Origin: CAZJTL01 sp964548905
GTDB lineage: Bacteria > Cyanobacteriota > Cyanobacteriia > Cyanobacteriales > Xenococcaceae
Assembly (NCBI GenBank): GCA_964548905.1
Contig: CAZJTL010000042.1
Location: 1 to 27,865 of the forward strand
Direction: 5' to 3'
Length of the DNA stretch: 27,865 bases
Under the pieces are notes generated by a model. It saw only the letters and a list, made by a program, of their open reading frames with translations, did no database searches and was not told where the DNA came from. Shown in pieces: positions 16,186-24,451 of this stretch. Position 1 is the stretch's first letter. Each line of letters opens with the position of its first letter. The translations under genes and the position numbers were made by a program.

Positions 16186-16494
16186 CAAGATTACCTCTAA
16201 ATTATTTAAATAAAAAACGACAAAAAATTTTTTTGCTTCAGATGCAATCCCGTTATAGCAAATCTCAATTCCCTTCGGGAGAGGTAAGAGACAGAAGGCA
16301 GAAGGACGGCACTCAATACGGCGAAGTAAATTCGCCGTCCGTGCCTCCAGAAGGCAGAGGGCAGAAGGCTTTTATGAACAGCCAAATCTAAAATTTAAGT
16401 GTATCGATAGCTTAATAGGTAATAAGTTGATTTCCTACAGATTAAAATACGATCGGGATAAATAATTATCTTAAAAGCCTATTTTTAACCCTAG
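16186..16494. other. 309-bp divergent intergenic region with repeats
   Basis: This lies between the minus-strand glycosyltransferase-like gene and the plus-strand hydrolase and must hold both promoters. A short CCCTTCGGG hairpin (16271-16279), GAAGGCA heptamers (16294-16306 and 16350-16370) and one nested hairpin element (16301-16351) occupy its centre. No coding sequence was seen. Confidence 0.6.
16301..16351 (-). repeat. Nested hairpin element A
   Basis: Read on the minus strand: flank CTTCTGGAGGC, outer stem GGCAC (plus-strand 16341-16345) with GTGCC (16308-16312), inner stem ACGGCGAA (16331-16338) with TTCGCCGT (16318-16325) around TTTAC, then flank GCCGTCCTTCTG. The same flanks and architecture, with different stem sequences, occur at 24299-24405. 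The inner loop GAATTTACTTC recurs at 26996-27006. Confidence 0.8.
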
Positions 16495-18129
16495 ATGATA
16501 GAAGTTATTCAAGAAACCGCATCTATGTACACTCGTGATGGTGTCAGGCTAGATGCAGATATTTACCGTCCCCAAGTCGAGGGAGAATTTCCAATCCTGC
16601 TGATGCGTCAGCCTTATGGACGGGCGATCGCTTCTACTGTAGTTTACGCTCATCCCAGTTGGTATGCCGCGCATGGTTATCTAGTAGTCATTCAAGATGT
16701 GCGGGGTAGAGGTACTTCTGAGGGTGTATTTGAATTATTTACTCACGAAATTGAAGATGGTTTAGATACGATCGATTGGGTGGCAAAATTACCAGGAAGT
16801 ACGGGTGAGGTAGGAATGTATGGGTTTTCCTATCAAGGCATGACTCAATTATACGCTGCTGCCTATCGTCCCAATGCTCTCAAAGTTCTTTGCCCTTCCA
16901 TGGTTGCTTACGATTTATACTCAGACTGGGCATATGAAAATGGTGCCTTTTGTCTGCAAGCAAATTTGGGTTGGGCGATTCAATTAGCAGCAGAAACAGC
17001 CCGTCTCAAAGGAGATGAGCATAGCTATCACCGACTTTATCTTGCTTCTCGCAATTTACCTTTAGGCGATTCCACTCCAGCTAATCCCAATATTCTCCAA
17101 GAATTAGCACCCGATTCTTTTTACCATGCTTGGTTGCATAATGCCTATCCTAGTGACTACTGGCAAAAATTATCTCCATATTATCTCTTGCAAGATGTAG
17201 ATTTACCAATGTTGCATATTGGTGGATGGTTCGATCCTTATTTGCGCGGAACGATTAATCTTTATCAAGCGATGCGCGATCGCTCTCAATTTCCTCAGCA
17301 TTTAATTATAGGCGCTTGGGGGCATTTGCCTTGGGGGCGTAAGTTAGGAGAAAGAGATTACGGACAAAACGCAGCTAGTGCGATCGATTCGCTGCAAATT
17401 GAGTGGTTTAATCGATTTCTTAAAGGCGTTGATTCTAAAATCCTCAAAAAACCTCCTGTTTGTTTATATGAAATGGTTAGTAATAGATGGAGATATTTCG
17501 ATCGCTTTCCAGGTAACAAACAACAATATTTTTATTTACAAAGCAATGGATTGGCAAGTATTCGCGAAGACGCAGGAAAATTAGTAACCAAGCTGAAAAA
17601 AAAGCAAAACCTCAAAGCAGGCGATACAATAGTTCATGACCCCTGGCGACCAGTTCCAACTTTGGGCGGACATGCTGCCATTCCATCGGGTTCATTCGAT
17701 CGCAGCACCCTCGATACGCGATCGGATATCTTGACTTATACCTCCAAACCTCTCAAAAATAATTTGTTTCTTGCGGGTGAAACTACAGTAGAAATTTATT
17801 GTGAAGCTGATGCACCCAGTTTCGATCTCTGTGCGATTTTGTCAGAAGTAACTCAAGAGGGAAAAGTCTACAATTTTACTCAGGGATACATTAAAGTCGA
17901 TGTTGAGCGATCGCCAGTAAAAATCCCTTTGCAAGCAACTTGTATCAGAATTGCTAGAGGAAATTGTTTGCGCTTGAGTTTAAGCGCCGCTTGTTTTCCT
18001 GCTTATCCCGTTAACTCTGGTACTGGCAAATTACCAGCAGATGCTAAATTAATAGATGCCAAAATCATTACTTTAACAATTAGTTCGGGTTCGGATACTC
18101 TGTCTCATCTCAAATTATCGATCATCTAG
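16495..18129 (+). CDS. CocE/NonD family alpha/beta hydrolase (X-Pro dipeptidyl-peptidase S15-like)
   Basis: A 544-aa serine hydrolase of the CocE/NonD group, which cleaves esters, amides or X-Pro peptides; the substrate is unknown. Residues ~10-120 begin with YTRDGVRLDADIYRP, the usual start of the fold. The oxyanion-side QPYGR and DVRGRGTSEG motifs follow, and the nucleophile S112 sits in MYGFSYQG. The other triad members fit as D247 in IGGWFDPYL and H277 in GAWGHLPWG. The last ~200 residues are the jelly-roll C-terminal domain (e.g. TYTSKPLKNNLFLAGETTVEIY). No signal peptide is seen, so the protein is probably cytosolic. Its TAG stop forms part of the first unit of an AGCTATC heptamer array. 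Confidence 0.93.
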   Translation: MIEVIQETASMYTRDGVRLDADIYRPQVEGEFPILLMRQPYGRAIASTVVYAHPSWYAAHGYLVVIQDVRGRGTSEGVFELFTHEIEDGLDTIDWVAKLPGSTGEVGMYGFSYQGMTQLYAAAYRPNALKVLCPSMVAYDLYSDWAYENGAFCLQANLGWAIQLAAETARLKGDEHSYHRLYLASRNLPLGDSTPANPNILQELAPDSFYHAWLHNAYPSDYWQKLSPYYLLQDVDLPMLHIGGWFDPYLRGTINLYQAMRDRSQFPQHLIIGAWGHLPWGRKLGERDYGQNAASAIDSLQIEWFNRFLKGVDSKILKKPPVCLYEMVSNRWRYFDRFPGNKQQYFYLQSNGLASIREDAGKLVTKLKKKQNLKAGDTIVHDPWRPVPTLGGHAAIPSGSFDRSTLDTRSDILTYTSKPLKNNLFLAGETTVEIYCEADAPSFDLCAILSEVTQEGKVYNFTQGYIKVDVERSPVKIPLQATCIRIARGNCLRLSLSAACFPAYPVNSGTGKLPADAKLIDAKIITLTISSGSDTLSHLKLSII

Positions 18130-18258
18130 CTATCAGCTATCAGCTATCAGCTATCAGTTATCAGCTTTTATTCTTGTGACTTATCCCTTATCACTGCATT
18201 CCTACTTCCTACTTAATTCCCTAATCCCTAATCCCTAATCCCTAATCCCTTCCATTCT
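18128..18258. repeat. Heptamer arrays AGCTATC and CCCTAAT
   Basis: Five AGCTATC/AGTTATC units (18128-18162) start inside the hydrolase stop codon. A spacer with TTATCCC/CCTACTT units follows, then five CCCTAAT-like units (18217-18248) that end ten bases before the trhO start. No strong ribosome-binding site is left between the array and the trhO ATG. Confidence 0.9.
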
Positions 18259-19131
18259 ATGAACATCGTTGCTACATTTTACAAATTCGTTAATTTAACC
18301 GATTACAAAGAAAAAAAAGAACTTTTACTATCCTTCTGTCAGCAACAGGGTATTAAAGGAACAATTTTACTAGCAGCAGAAGGAATTAACGGGACGATTT
18401 GGGGAACTCGTCAGGGAATTGATGCAGTTTTAGAGTTGTTGCGATCGGACTCTCGTTTAGCAGATTTAGAACATAAAGAATCCCAAACTGATTCACCTCC
18501 TTTTGAGAGGATGAAGGTAAAGTTGAAGCAAGAAATTGTCACTTTGGGTTTACCAGAAGTCGATCCGAACCAACAAGTAGGAACTTATGTCGAACCTAAA
18601 GATTGGAATCAAATTATCAGCGATCCAGAAGTACTAGTGATTGATACCCGCAATCAATATGAAGTTAGCATCGGTACATTTAAAGGCGCGATCGATCCTA
18701 AAACTGCTTCATTTCGAGAATTCCCCGATTATGTCGATCGCCATTTCGATCCCACTCAACATAAAAAGATTGCCATGTTTTGTACGGGAGGGATTCGTTG
18801 TGAAAAAGCTTCGTCCTTGATGATCAGTAAAGGTTTTCAAGAAGTTTACCACCTCAAAGGAGGTATTCTCAAATATTTAGAAGAAGTACCAGCATCAGAA
18901 AGCTTGTGGGAGGGTGAATGTTTTGTCTTTGACGATCGCGTGGCGGTGACAGAAAGTTTAGCAGAAGGAAGCTATCAAATGTGTCCTAGTTGCGGACATC
19001 CTCTTTCGGAAACTGATAAGAGTTCTCCTCAATACGAAGCAGGTATTTCTTGTCCCTATTGTTTCGATCGTCTCACTCCAGAAAAAAGAGCGCGTCAGGA
19101 GATGAAAATGAAACAACAAAATAATTATTAA
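18259..19131 (+). CDS. trhO: tRNA uridine(34) hydroxylase TrhO (rhodanese-related, YceA family)
   Basis: A 290-aa protein matching TrhO/YceA, which uses oxygen to make 5-hydroxyuridine at wobble position 34 of certain tRNAs. The N-terminal acylphosphatase-like domain has YKFVNLTDY and GTILLAAEGINGTIWG (residues ~34-49). The rhodanese domain spans ~115-215 and holds the signature FCTGGIRCEK, with the candidate catalytic Cys175 and a second Cys181. The C-terminus carries two CxxC pairs (CPSCG, CPYCF), probably a zinc site. Its length is slightly below the E. coli protein (350 aa), as in other cyanobacterial members. A nested palindrome begins seven bases after the stop. Confidence 0.95.
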   Translation: MNIVATFYKFVNLTDYKEKKELLLSFCQQQGIKGTILLAAEGINGTIWGTRQGIDAVLELLRSDSRLADLEHKESQTDSPPFERMKVKLKQEIVTLGLPEVDPNQQVGTYVEPKDWNQIISDPEVLVIDTRNQYEVSIGTFKGAIDPKTASFREFPDYVDRHFDPTQHKKIAMFCTGGIRCEKASSLMISKGFQEVYHLKGGILKYLEEVPASESLWEGECFVFDDRVAVTESLAEGSYQMCPSCGHPLSETDKSSPQYEAGISCPYCFDRLTPEKRARQEMKMKQQNNY

Positions 19132-19137
19132 AATAAA

Positions 19138-19204
19138 GTTTGTAGTCAACCCTTTAGGGTTGAAAAATGTACTTTTAATAATGGCTAAAGCCATTACTAC
19201 CAAC
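19138..19204. repeat. 67-bp nested palindrome after trhO (three-stem element)
   Basis: The outer arms GTTTGTAGT (19138-19146) and ACTACCAAC (19196-19204) pair with one mismatch. They enclose two smaller hairpins: CAACCC-TTTA-GGGTTG (19147-19162) and TAATGGC-TAAA-GCCATTA (19179-19196). As RNA or single-stranded DNA it could fold as a three-way junction. It lies directly after trhO and might end transcription, but no U-run follows. Confidence 0.75.
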
Positions 19205-19384
19205 TTAATCTATTTTGTGTTTAATTAAGTGGTTCTACTGGAAGTGCATATTTGTTTTGGGTAACATCTATCTAAAATGACAAAAGAGGACTCCGCTATA
19301 GCGCCAGCTTAACGGAAGATTGTCAAGAAAAATTCAAGCGCTCGCCGAGATTTTTACTAATATCATCTAATTATAGACTAATAA

Positions 19385-19410
19385 GGGCGAATAACCATTC
19401 GCCCCTACAG
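19385..19410. repeat. GTAGGGGCG-type palindrome (copy 3)
   Basis: GGGCGAAT (19385-19392) pairs with ATTCGCCC (19397-19404), followed by CTACAG. It lies in the 308-bp gap between trhO and the aldolase remnant. That gap otherwise holds only the 67-bp palindrome after trhO and unremarkable AT-rich DNA. The copy sits 30 bp from the aldolase stop and could act on its 3' end. Confidence 0.75.
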
Positions 19411-19439
19411 TTTTGGTGCATTAATTAATCAGCAAGTTT

Positions 19440-20461
19440 TTAAGCGATCGTCACTTCAGAAGATAAATAAATATCCTGAATAGCATGAAATAACTTAACT
19501 CCCTCTTCAAAAGGACGCTGGAAAGTCTTTCTTCCCGAAATTAATCCACAACCGCCAGCACGCTTATTAATTACAGCAGTACGAACCGCTTCAGCAAAGT
19601 CATTTTTACCAGATGCACCGCCAGAATTAATCAAGCCGATACGACCAGAATAACAATTAAGTACTTGATAGCGCGTGCGATCGATCGGATGGTCGCTACT
19701 ATATTCAGTATAAATACGTTCGTCAGTTCGACCGTATTTTTTAGCCGTGGCATTAGCTACCGCTTGATAGCCGCGATCGCATTCGGGTAGCTTTTGCTTG
19801 ATAATATCGGCTTCGATCGTCACGCCAAGATGGTTGGCTTGTCCCGTTAAATCGGCAGCCAAATGATAATCTTTATCTTGTTTAAAAGCATCGTTGCGTA
19901 AATAGCACCAAAGAATCGTTGCCATCCCTAATTCATGAGCGCGAGCAAAAGCGCGACTTACTTCTTGAATTTGACGGCTTGATTCGGATGAACCAAAATA
20001 AATCGTCGCTCCCACTGCTGTTGCTCCCAAGTCCCAAGCTTGCTCGACACTAGCAAACATAATTTGATCGGCAGGATTGGGATAAGTAAGCAGTTCGTTG
20101 TGGTTTAATTTAACTATAAAGGGTATACGATGGGCATATTTTCGTGACACGATTCCCAACACGCCCAAAGTAGTTGCTACAGCATTGCAACCGCTTTCGA
20201 TCGCCAGTTTAATAATATTTTCTGGGTCAAAATAGATTGGGTTGGGTGCAAAAGAAGCAGCCGCAGAATGTTCGATTCCCTGATCGACGGGCAAAATCGA
20301 CATATAGCCTGTATTTGCCAGCCTTCCTGTAGAAAAACCACATCAGCACTAGGTAGGTGGAGTTTGTCTTGAGGAAATTTTGCCGTGTAGTTCAGTAAAT
20401 ATTCTGCTTCATCACCTAGCCAGGATACAACGGAACTGCGAACAGGTATAGTAGCAGTCAT
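19440..20461 (-). pseudogene. fbaB: Class I fructose-bisphosphate aldolase (DhnA/FbaB type) with internal deletion and frameshift
   Basis: From the ATG at 20461 (GGGAGAAAG ribosome-binding site) the frame encodes a normal N-terminus, including SWLGDEAEYLLNYTAKF and DKLHLPSADVV, then turns to nonsense. From about 20325 another frame resumes with GRLANTGYMSILPVDQG and continues as a good class I aldolase (FAPNPIYFDPENI, VKLNHNELLTYP, GLINSGGASGKNDF) to TAA at 19440. From memory, intact relatives have about 22 more residues between these blocks (a DRVW...LRNLQ..YNH segment), so roughly 65-70 bp is missing and the frame is shifted. The enzyme acts in glycolysis and the Calvin cycle; cyanobacteria usually also carry a class II enzyme, so loss is tolerable. 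A shorter 287-aa product could start at the ATG at 20303. Confidence 0.85.
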
Positions 20462-20556
20462 CAATCTTTCTCCCTGGATTCGATCGTGTTAACTTATTTT
20501 TTATTGTGACAATTTTTAAGAGTGCTTTTGCTCTTTCTCTGGAGAGTTTTAGAATA

Positions 20557-21561
20557 TTATTGATTCGTTTGTCTTTCTAAGCGTCTGCTAGCAACTGACA
20601 TAGAATAACAACAGCTCCAATAAATCGCAGCGATAAACAAATAAACTTCTGCATACCTTCCTAAATATTTGGGATTAGCCAAAATCGATTGAGATATTCC
20701 CAGTAAATCTGTTAAGCCAACGATCGCCAGCAAAGACGTATCCTTAAATAAACTAATAAACTGTCCTACTGTACTGGGAATTACTGCTTTAATAGCTTGG
20801 GGAAGGATAATTAAAATTAAGCTCAGAGGTGTATTTAGTCCTAGGGCTTTTGCCGCTTCAGTTTGACCGCGAGGAATTGACTGTAAACCACCTCGCACAT
20901 TTTCCGCTACATAAGCTGCTGTAAATAAAGTATAGCCACCGATCGCCCGAACAACGCGATCGGGTCTAACATTGACAGGTAAAACTAATGGCAGCATTAC
21001 CTGTGCCATAAACAAAACTCCAATTAAAGGTAGTCCGCGAAAAATTTCAATATAGGCTGTTGATAGCCAACGAATTACAGGTAGCTTGCTTTGTCTACCC
21101 AATGCCAATAACACGCCGAAAGGAAAGCACAGTAAGATGCTAGTTACGGCAACGAGTAAAGTTAAGATTAGTCCACTTAAGCTATCTAATCTGACTGGTG
21201 GTCTTAAAAAAAACCCTCCTGTTATCAGCAAATAAATCGCCAAATAACCAATTAACCAAGCTGGAATTAACCAGATTTTTAATCGAGGAAAGCGTTTGAA
21301 AACTAGCCAAGAAATGCCACTCAAACTAACAATAATTCCTAAGCTTATCCAAGTACGCCAAATAATTCTAGCAGGATAGCGACCGACAAAAAATAAGCGA
21401 ATATTTGCCGTTAGTACTGTCCATTGTGCCTGTGTAAATAGCCAATGAATAAATCCAGACAGTAGCCAATAAATAAATAAAAGACTAATAATAGTTAAAA
21501 CAACGTTGTGCCATGTATTAAATAAATTTTTTCTCAGCCAGGTTAATTGGTTATTGTTCAT
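20557..21561 (-). CDS. Amino-acid ABC transporter permease, AapM/NatH type
   Basis: A 334-aa inner-membrane permease of the His/Glu/Gln/Arg family. The start NQLTWLRKNLFNTWHN is characteristic of the AapM/NatH half of general or acidic amino-acid transporters. Three or four N-terminal helices (~20-120) precede the transporter domain, which begins at LDSLSGLILTLLVAV. The EAA loop reads EAAKALGLNTPLSLILIILPQA (residues 235-256) and would dock on the ATPase. The partners normally beside it (binding protein, AapQ/NatG permease, ATPase) are absent: repeats and an unrelated plus-strand gene lie upstream, and the broken aldolase lies downstream. They may be encoded elsewhere. The ATG is the last unit of an AACCATG array, so the native leader has been replaced or the start redefined. 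Confidence 0.88.
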   Translation of the reverse strand: MNNNQLTWLRKNLFNTWHNVVLTIISLLFIYWLLSGFIHWLFTQAQWTVLTANIRLFFVGRYPARIIWRTWISLGIIVSLSGISWLVFKRFPRLKIWLIPAWLIGYLAIYLLITGGFFLRPPVRLDSLSGLILTLLVAVTSILLCFPFGVLLALGRQSKLPVIRWLSTAYIEIFRGLPLIGVLFMAQVMLPLVLPVNVRPDRVVRAIGGYTLFTAAYVAENVRGGLQSIPRGQTEAAKALGLNTPLSLILIILPQAIKAVIPSTVGQFISLFKDTSLLAIVGLTDLLGISQSILANPKYLGRYAEVYLFIAAIYWSCCYSMSVASRRLERQTNQ

Positions 21562-21780
21562 GGTTCATTGTTCATGGTTCATTGGTTGTTTGTTGTTTGT
21601 TGATGGTTCATTGTTCATTGTTCATTGTTTCAAGAAGGCAATAGGCAATAGTGAAGGCAGAAGGCAGAAGGCAGAAGTTTTTTACTTATTACTTATTACT
21701 TATTACTTATTACTCATTACTTCCCGTACACCCTAACCCCTAACCCCTAACCCCTAATCCCTAATCCCTAGTCTCCCATC
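21562..21780. repeat. Long mixed heptamer region
   Basis: In plus-strand order: ATGGTTC/ATTGTTC units with GTTTGTT units (to 21631), GGCAATA and GAAGGCA units (21637-21677), ACTTATT units (21684-21720), and CCCTAAC/CCCTAAT units (21730-21770). The remaining ~90 bp to the GT2 start at 21875 hold its promoter and a GTGAAGGTGAAG stretch. No gene was seen. Confidence 0.9.
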
Positions 21781-21874
21781 ATCCCATGACTATTCCTTTG
21801 TTGAAATAGGGATATGTTAAGCTAGCACTAAAATTCCTTTCAGAAAACAGAGTGAAGGTGAAGAAAGATTTTTG

Positions 21875-22852
21875 ATGACTAAAGTTAGTGTTATTATTCC
21901 TGCGTACAATGGCGATCGCTATATTGGACAAGCAATTGAAAGTATTCTCCAACAAACTTATGGCGACTACGAAATTATCGTTGTTGATGACGGTTCGAGC
22001 GATCGCACTCAAGAAATACTAACCAACTATAGCGATCGCCTGCACTATTTCCAGCAACAAAATCAAGGAGTCGCCGCCGCCAGAAATAAGGGATTGGAAG
22101 TTGCTAGGGGAGAATATATTTCTTTTTTAGACCAAGATGATTACTTTCTTCCTGAAAAATTATCATTGCAGGTATCTCTTCTCGATCGCCAATCTGAGTT
22201 AGGGTTTGTTAATAGCGGTTGGCAAATTGTTAACCAACAAGGCGAGGGGATTACCGCCGTCGAACCCTGGCACCAATTACCCAAACTAAACGCAGCAGGA
22301 ATTATTGTTTGGAAACCTGTGTTTCTGGGTGCAATGTTGTTTCGTCGCGATTGGTTGAAGCGAACAGGAGGTTTCGATCGCCAATTAGTACAAACACCCG
22401 ATGTAGATTTAGTCATGCGTCTAGCACTTCTTGGCGCTAAGGGTGAGTGGGTAGATCGAGTGACTGTTTGCTATCGCCAACATAGCAGTAATGCTTCTTT
22501 AAATAGCATTCAACAAGCACAAGAATTAGAACATTTATTAGCTCGATTTTTTCAAGACAATTCCATTACTAATGAGATTAAACAATTAGAAGATCGGTCT
22601 CGCTATCAAAGTTTAGTTTGGAGTGCTTGGCGACTGTACCACACAGCTGATTTTGAGGGAATGAATCATTATTTAGAAAAATCTCTACAATACAAAGAAT
22701 GGAGCCAAACTAGTGTAGAAATCATTTTTCATTGGTTGGAATCTTTTAAAAATTATTCTGCTGAATATGGTTATGAATTAGATATTTATGCTTTAACGAA
22801 TCTGAGGGAATGGAAAAATTTGATGGAAATATGTTGTTTAAAAAGATCCTGA
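21875..22852 (+). CDS. GT2 family glycosyltransferase
   Basis: A 325-aa inverting GT-A glycosyltransferase, cytosolic or membrane-associated. Motifs in order: VSVIIPAYNGDRYIGQAIES (residues ~4-23), IIVVDDGSSDRTQEI (~36-50, nucleotide binding), AAARNKGLEVARGEYISFLD, and the DxD-type DQDDYFLPEKL (~88-98). Near residue 180, TPDVDLVMRLALLG carries the catalytic-base region. The C-terminal ~100 residues are helical and of unknown role. The start is the ATG at 21875; the frame also opens one codon earlier at a TTG. It is convergent with the LysR gene (10-bp gap) and separate from the main polysaccharide cluster, but may serve the same or a related glycan. Confidence 0.92.
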   Translation: MTKVSVIIPAYNGDRYIGQAIESILQQTYGDYEIIVVDDGSSDRTQEILTNYSDRLHYFQQQNQGVAAARNKGLEVARGEYISFLDQDDYFLPEKLSLQVSLLDRQSELGFVNSGWQIVNQQGEGITAVEPWHQLPKLNAAGIIVWKPVFLGAMLFRRDWLKRTGGFDRQLVQTPDVDLVMRLALLGAKGEWVDRVTVCYRQHSSNASLNSIQQAQELEHLLARFFQDNSITNEIKQLEDRSRYQSLVWSAWRLYHTADFEGMNHYLEKSLQYKEWSQTSVEIIFHWLESFKNYSAEYGYELDIYALTNLREWKNLMEICCLKRS

Positions 22853-22862
22853 AATTTTAGTC

Positions 22863-23759
22863 CTAAGAGATTAGATCTTTTGTCAAACATTGAAAATCAA
22901 ATTGTTCGAGTAATTCCAGAAAAGCGAAAACTGCGGGTACATGCAAAGCATCAACGAGGGTGGCTACACCAATCACTCGATCGCAAGGGACGGGAAGACT
23001 GTACACTTTCACTTCTTTAGGAATTGGTTGGGCGGCGAGACGAGCTAAAATAGCTGCACCCAATCCCTGCTTGACCATACTAACAATCGTTGAATCTTCT
23101 TGAATGTCGTAGGCGATCGGGAGACAGGGTGCTAATGTTTTCAAGTGTTCGTGGAGTTGTCGCCCACAGGGCAATCCAGGCAGCCAAACAATCGAATAAG
23201 AAGCTAAATGTTCCCAAGTTAGTTCCTTTTGCGTCAGCTTGGTGCTAGGTGGTAGCAGTGCGACATATTCGTCACGCATTAACTCTCTGGTTTGAAATTC
23301 TTCACTGCTAGGTAGATAGGTAATCCCGATTTCAGCTTTACCGTCGCGCAAACAATGTTCGACATCGACGTAGCTAGTACGTTCGATCGGAGTGACAGTT
23401 ACGTCTGGAAAAATATGATGGAATTTGGCGATTACTTTGGGAAGGATATGAGTAGCAACACTACGAAACGAAGCAATTCTGACTTGACCACCATTTAAGC
23501 CTCTGTGGGAATTGGCTTCCTTTTGCATCATGTTCAGATGTTTGAGAATTTCTCTGGCATGGTAAACTATGCGATCGCCTGCGGGGGTTAGGACTGCACC
23601 GTGACGACCTCTAGCAAACAAAGGTACTCCTAATTCTTCTTCTAAAGTAGCGATCGCATGACTGATTGCTGGTTGAGACAAGTCTAAATCTAAAGCTGCT
23701 TCGCTAAAGTTTTTTCTCTCTGCTACAGCAACAAGCGCTTGAATTTGCGAAAGTTTCAT
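22863..23759 (-). CDS. LysR family transcriptional regulator
   Basis: A 298-aa LysR-type regulator. The N-terminal winged helix-turn-helix spans residues ~1-60 (LVAVAERKNFSEAALDLD then LSQPAISHAIATLEEELG). The effector-binding PBP-like domain follows from ~90 (GQVRIASFRSVATHILPKV). The effector is unknown; nothing ties it to a named regulator such as NtcB, CmpR or RbcR. The 164-bp gap upstream is shared with the divergent small gene at 23924, a usual arrangement for LysR control of a neighbour, so that gene is the first candidate target. Confidence 0.92.
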   Translation of the reverse strand: MKLSQIQALVAVAERKNFSEAALDLDLSQPAISHAIATLEEELGVPLFARGRHGAVLTPAGDRIVYHAREILKHLNMMQKEANSHRGLNGGQVRIASFRSVATHILPKVIAKFHHIFPDVTVTPIERTSYVDVEHCLRDGKAEIGITYLPSSEEFQTRELMRDEYVALLPPSTKLTQKELTWEHLASYSIVWLPGLPCGRQLHEHLKTLAPCLPIAYDIQEDSTIVSMVKQGLGAAILARLAAQPIPKEVKVYSLPVPCDRVIGVATLVDALHVPAVFAFLELLEQFDFQCLTKDLIS

Positions 23760-23923
23760 TGTTTCTTGCCGAAAATTAGTAATTTATACCAACTCTGAAT
23801 TTAAAATGTTGCCTCCTTTAATATCTATAAATAGCATTTATGAAAACTATTCAAGTTGTTTTTTGATTGCCGATCTCAATAACTGTTAAGTTGTTTTTTA
23901 GCTTGAAAATATGAGCATAGAAG

Positions 23924-24187
23924 ATGAAAGACAATTATAGCGCTCTCAAATTAAATGAAAAAATAGTTAAATTATCTTTTTCTAGTTTTGCTAAATTTTT
24001 ATCGCAAACTTGTCAAAAAATATTCAGTTTTTGCGATCGCAACGAACCTATAAAAGTATGCAAAATAGAGAATAATATGGGTAATACTTATTGGCAAGTC
24101 TACAATTTTAGAACTAGACAATCTACTTGTTTTGGTTCGGAAGCTGAAGTTCGTTTTTGGCTCGAACAACAATTAGCGAACTATTAG
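23924..24187 (+). CDS. Small conserved cyanobacterial protein, function unknown
   Basis: An 87-aa soluble protein. The C-terminal half NTYWQVYNFRTRQ and CFGSEAEVRFWLEQQL (residues ~55-85) has the look of a small conserved family common in cyanobacteria: a W-x-V-Y-x-x-x-T strand followed by a helix with E-A-E-V-R-x-W-L-E. The N-terminal half (SFSSFAKFLSQTCQKIFSF) is less conserved in character. No catalytic motif is visible. It is divergent from the LysR gene and may be controlled by it. Confidence 0.75.
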   Translation: MKDNYSALKLNEKIVKLSFSSFAKFLSQTCQKIFSFCDRNEPIKVCKIENNMGNTYWQVYNFRTRQSTCFGSEAEVRFWLEQQLANY

Positions 24188-24236
24188 TGCAGTAGCGCGG
24201 GTTCGCCAGGAGCAATTAAAAAAACTTCAGACTTCA

Positions 24237-24265
24237 GTAGGGGCGAATGGCAAGAAAGCCCCTAC
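24237..24265. repeat. GTAGGGGCG-type palindrome (copy 4)
   Basis: 29 bp with arms GTAGGGGC and GCCCCTAC, the exact reverse complement of 6100-6128 including the 13-base centre. It lies 50 bp after the stop of the small conserved gene. Confidence 0.85.
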
Positions 24266-24298
24266 GACTTTAGACTTTAAGAACCTTCTGCCTTCTGC

Positions 24299-24405
24299 CT
24301 TCTGGAGGCGGGAAAATCGGAGGTTTCCTCCGATTTGTTCACCCGCCGTCCTTCTGAAGGCGCGGATTCGGAACCTGCGTCCGAATAAAAAGCGCCGTCC
24401 TTTTC
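24299..24405 (+). repeat. Two tandem nested hairpin elements (B and C)
   Basis: Element B has flank CTTCTGGAGGC, outer stem GGCGGG (24307-24312) with CCCGCC (24342-24347), inner stem AAATCGGAGG (24314-24323) with CCTCCGATTT (24327-24336), and flank GTCCTTCTG. Element C starts within the same CTTCTG, with outer stem GGCGC (24359-24363) and GCGCC (24392-24396), inner stem ATTCGGA (24366-24372) and TCCGAAT (24380-24386), and flank GTCC. The flanks match element A at 16301, while the stems differ but stay paired. Confidence 0.85.
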
Positions 24406-24451
24406 TCCACCTACAAATTAGATGTTGACCAGCTTACCACAAGCGATCGCC

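Noticed and set aside
19147..19162. Rho-independent terminator for trhO
   Set aside because: The CAACCC/GGGTTG stem lacks a following U-run; it is better described as part of the nested palindrome.
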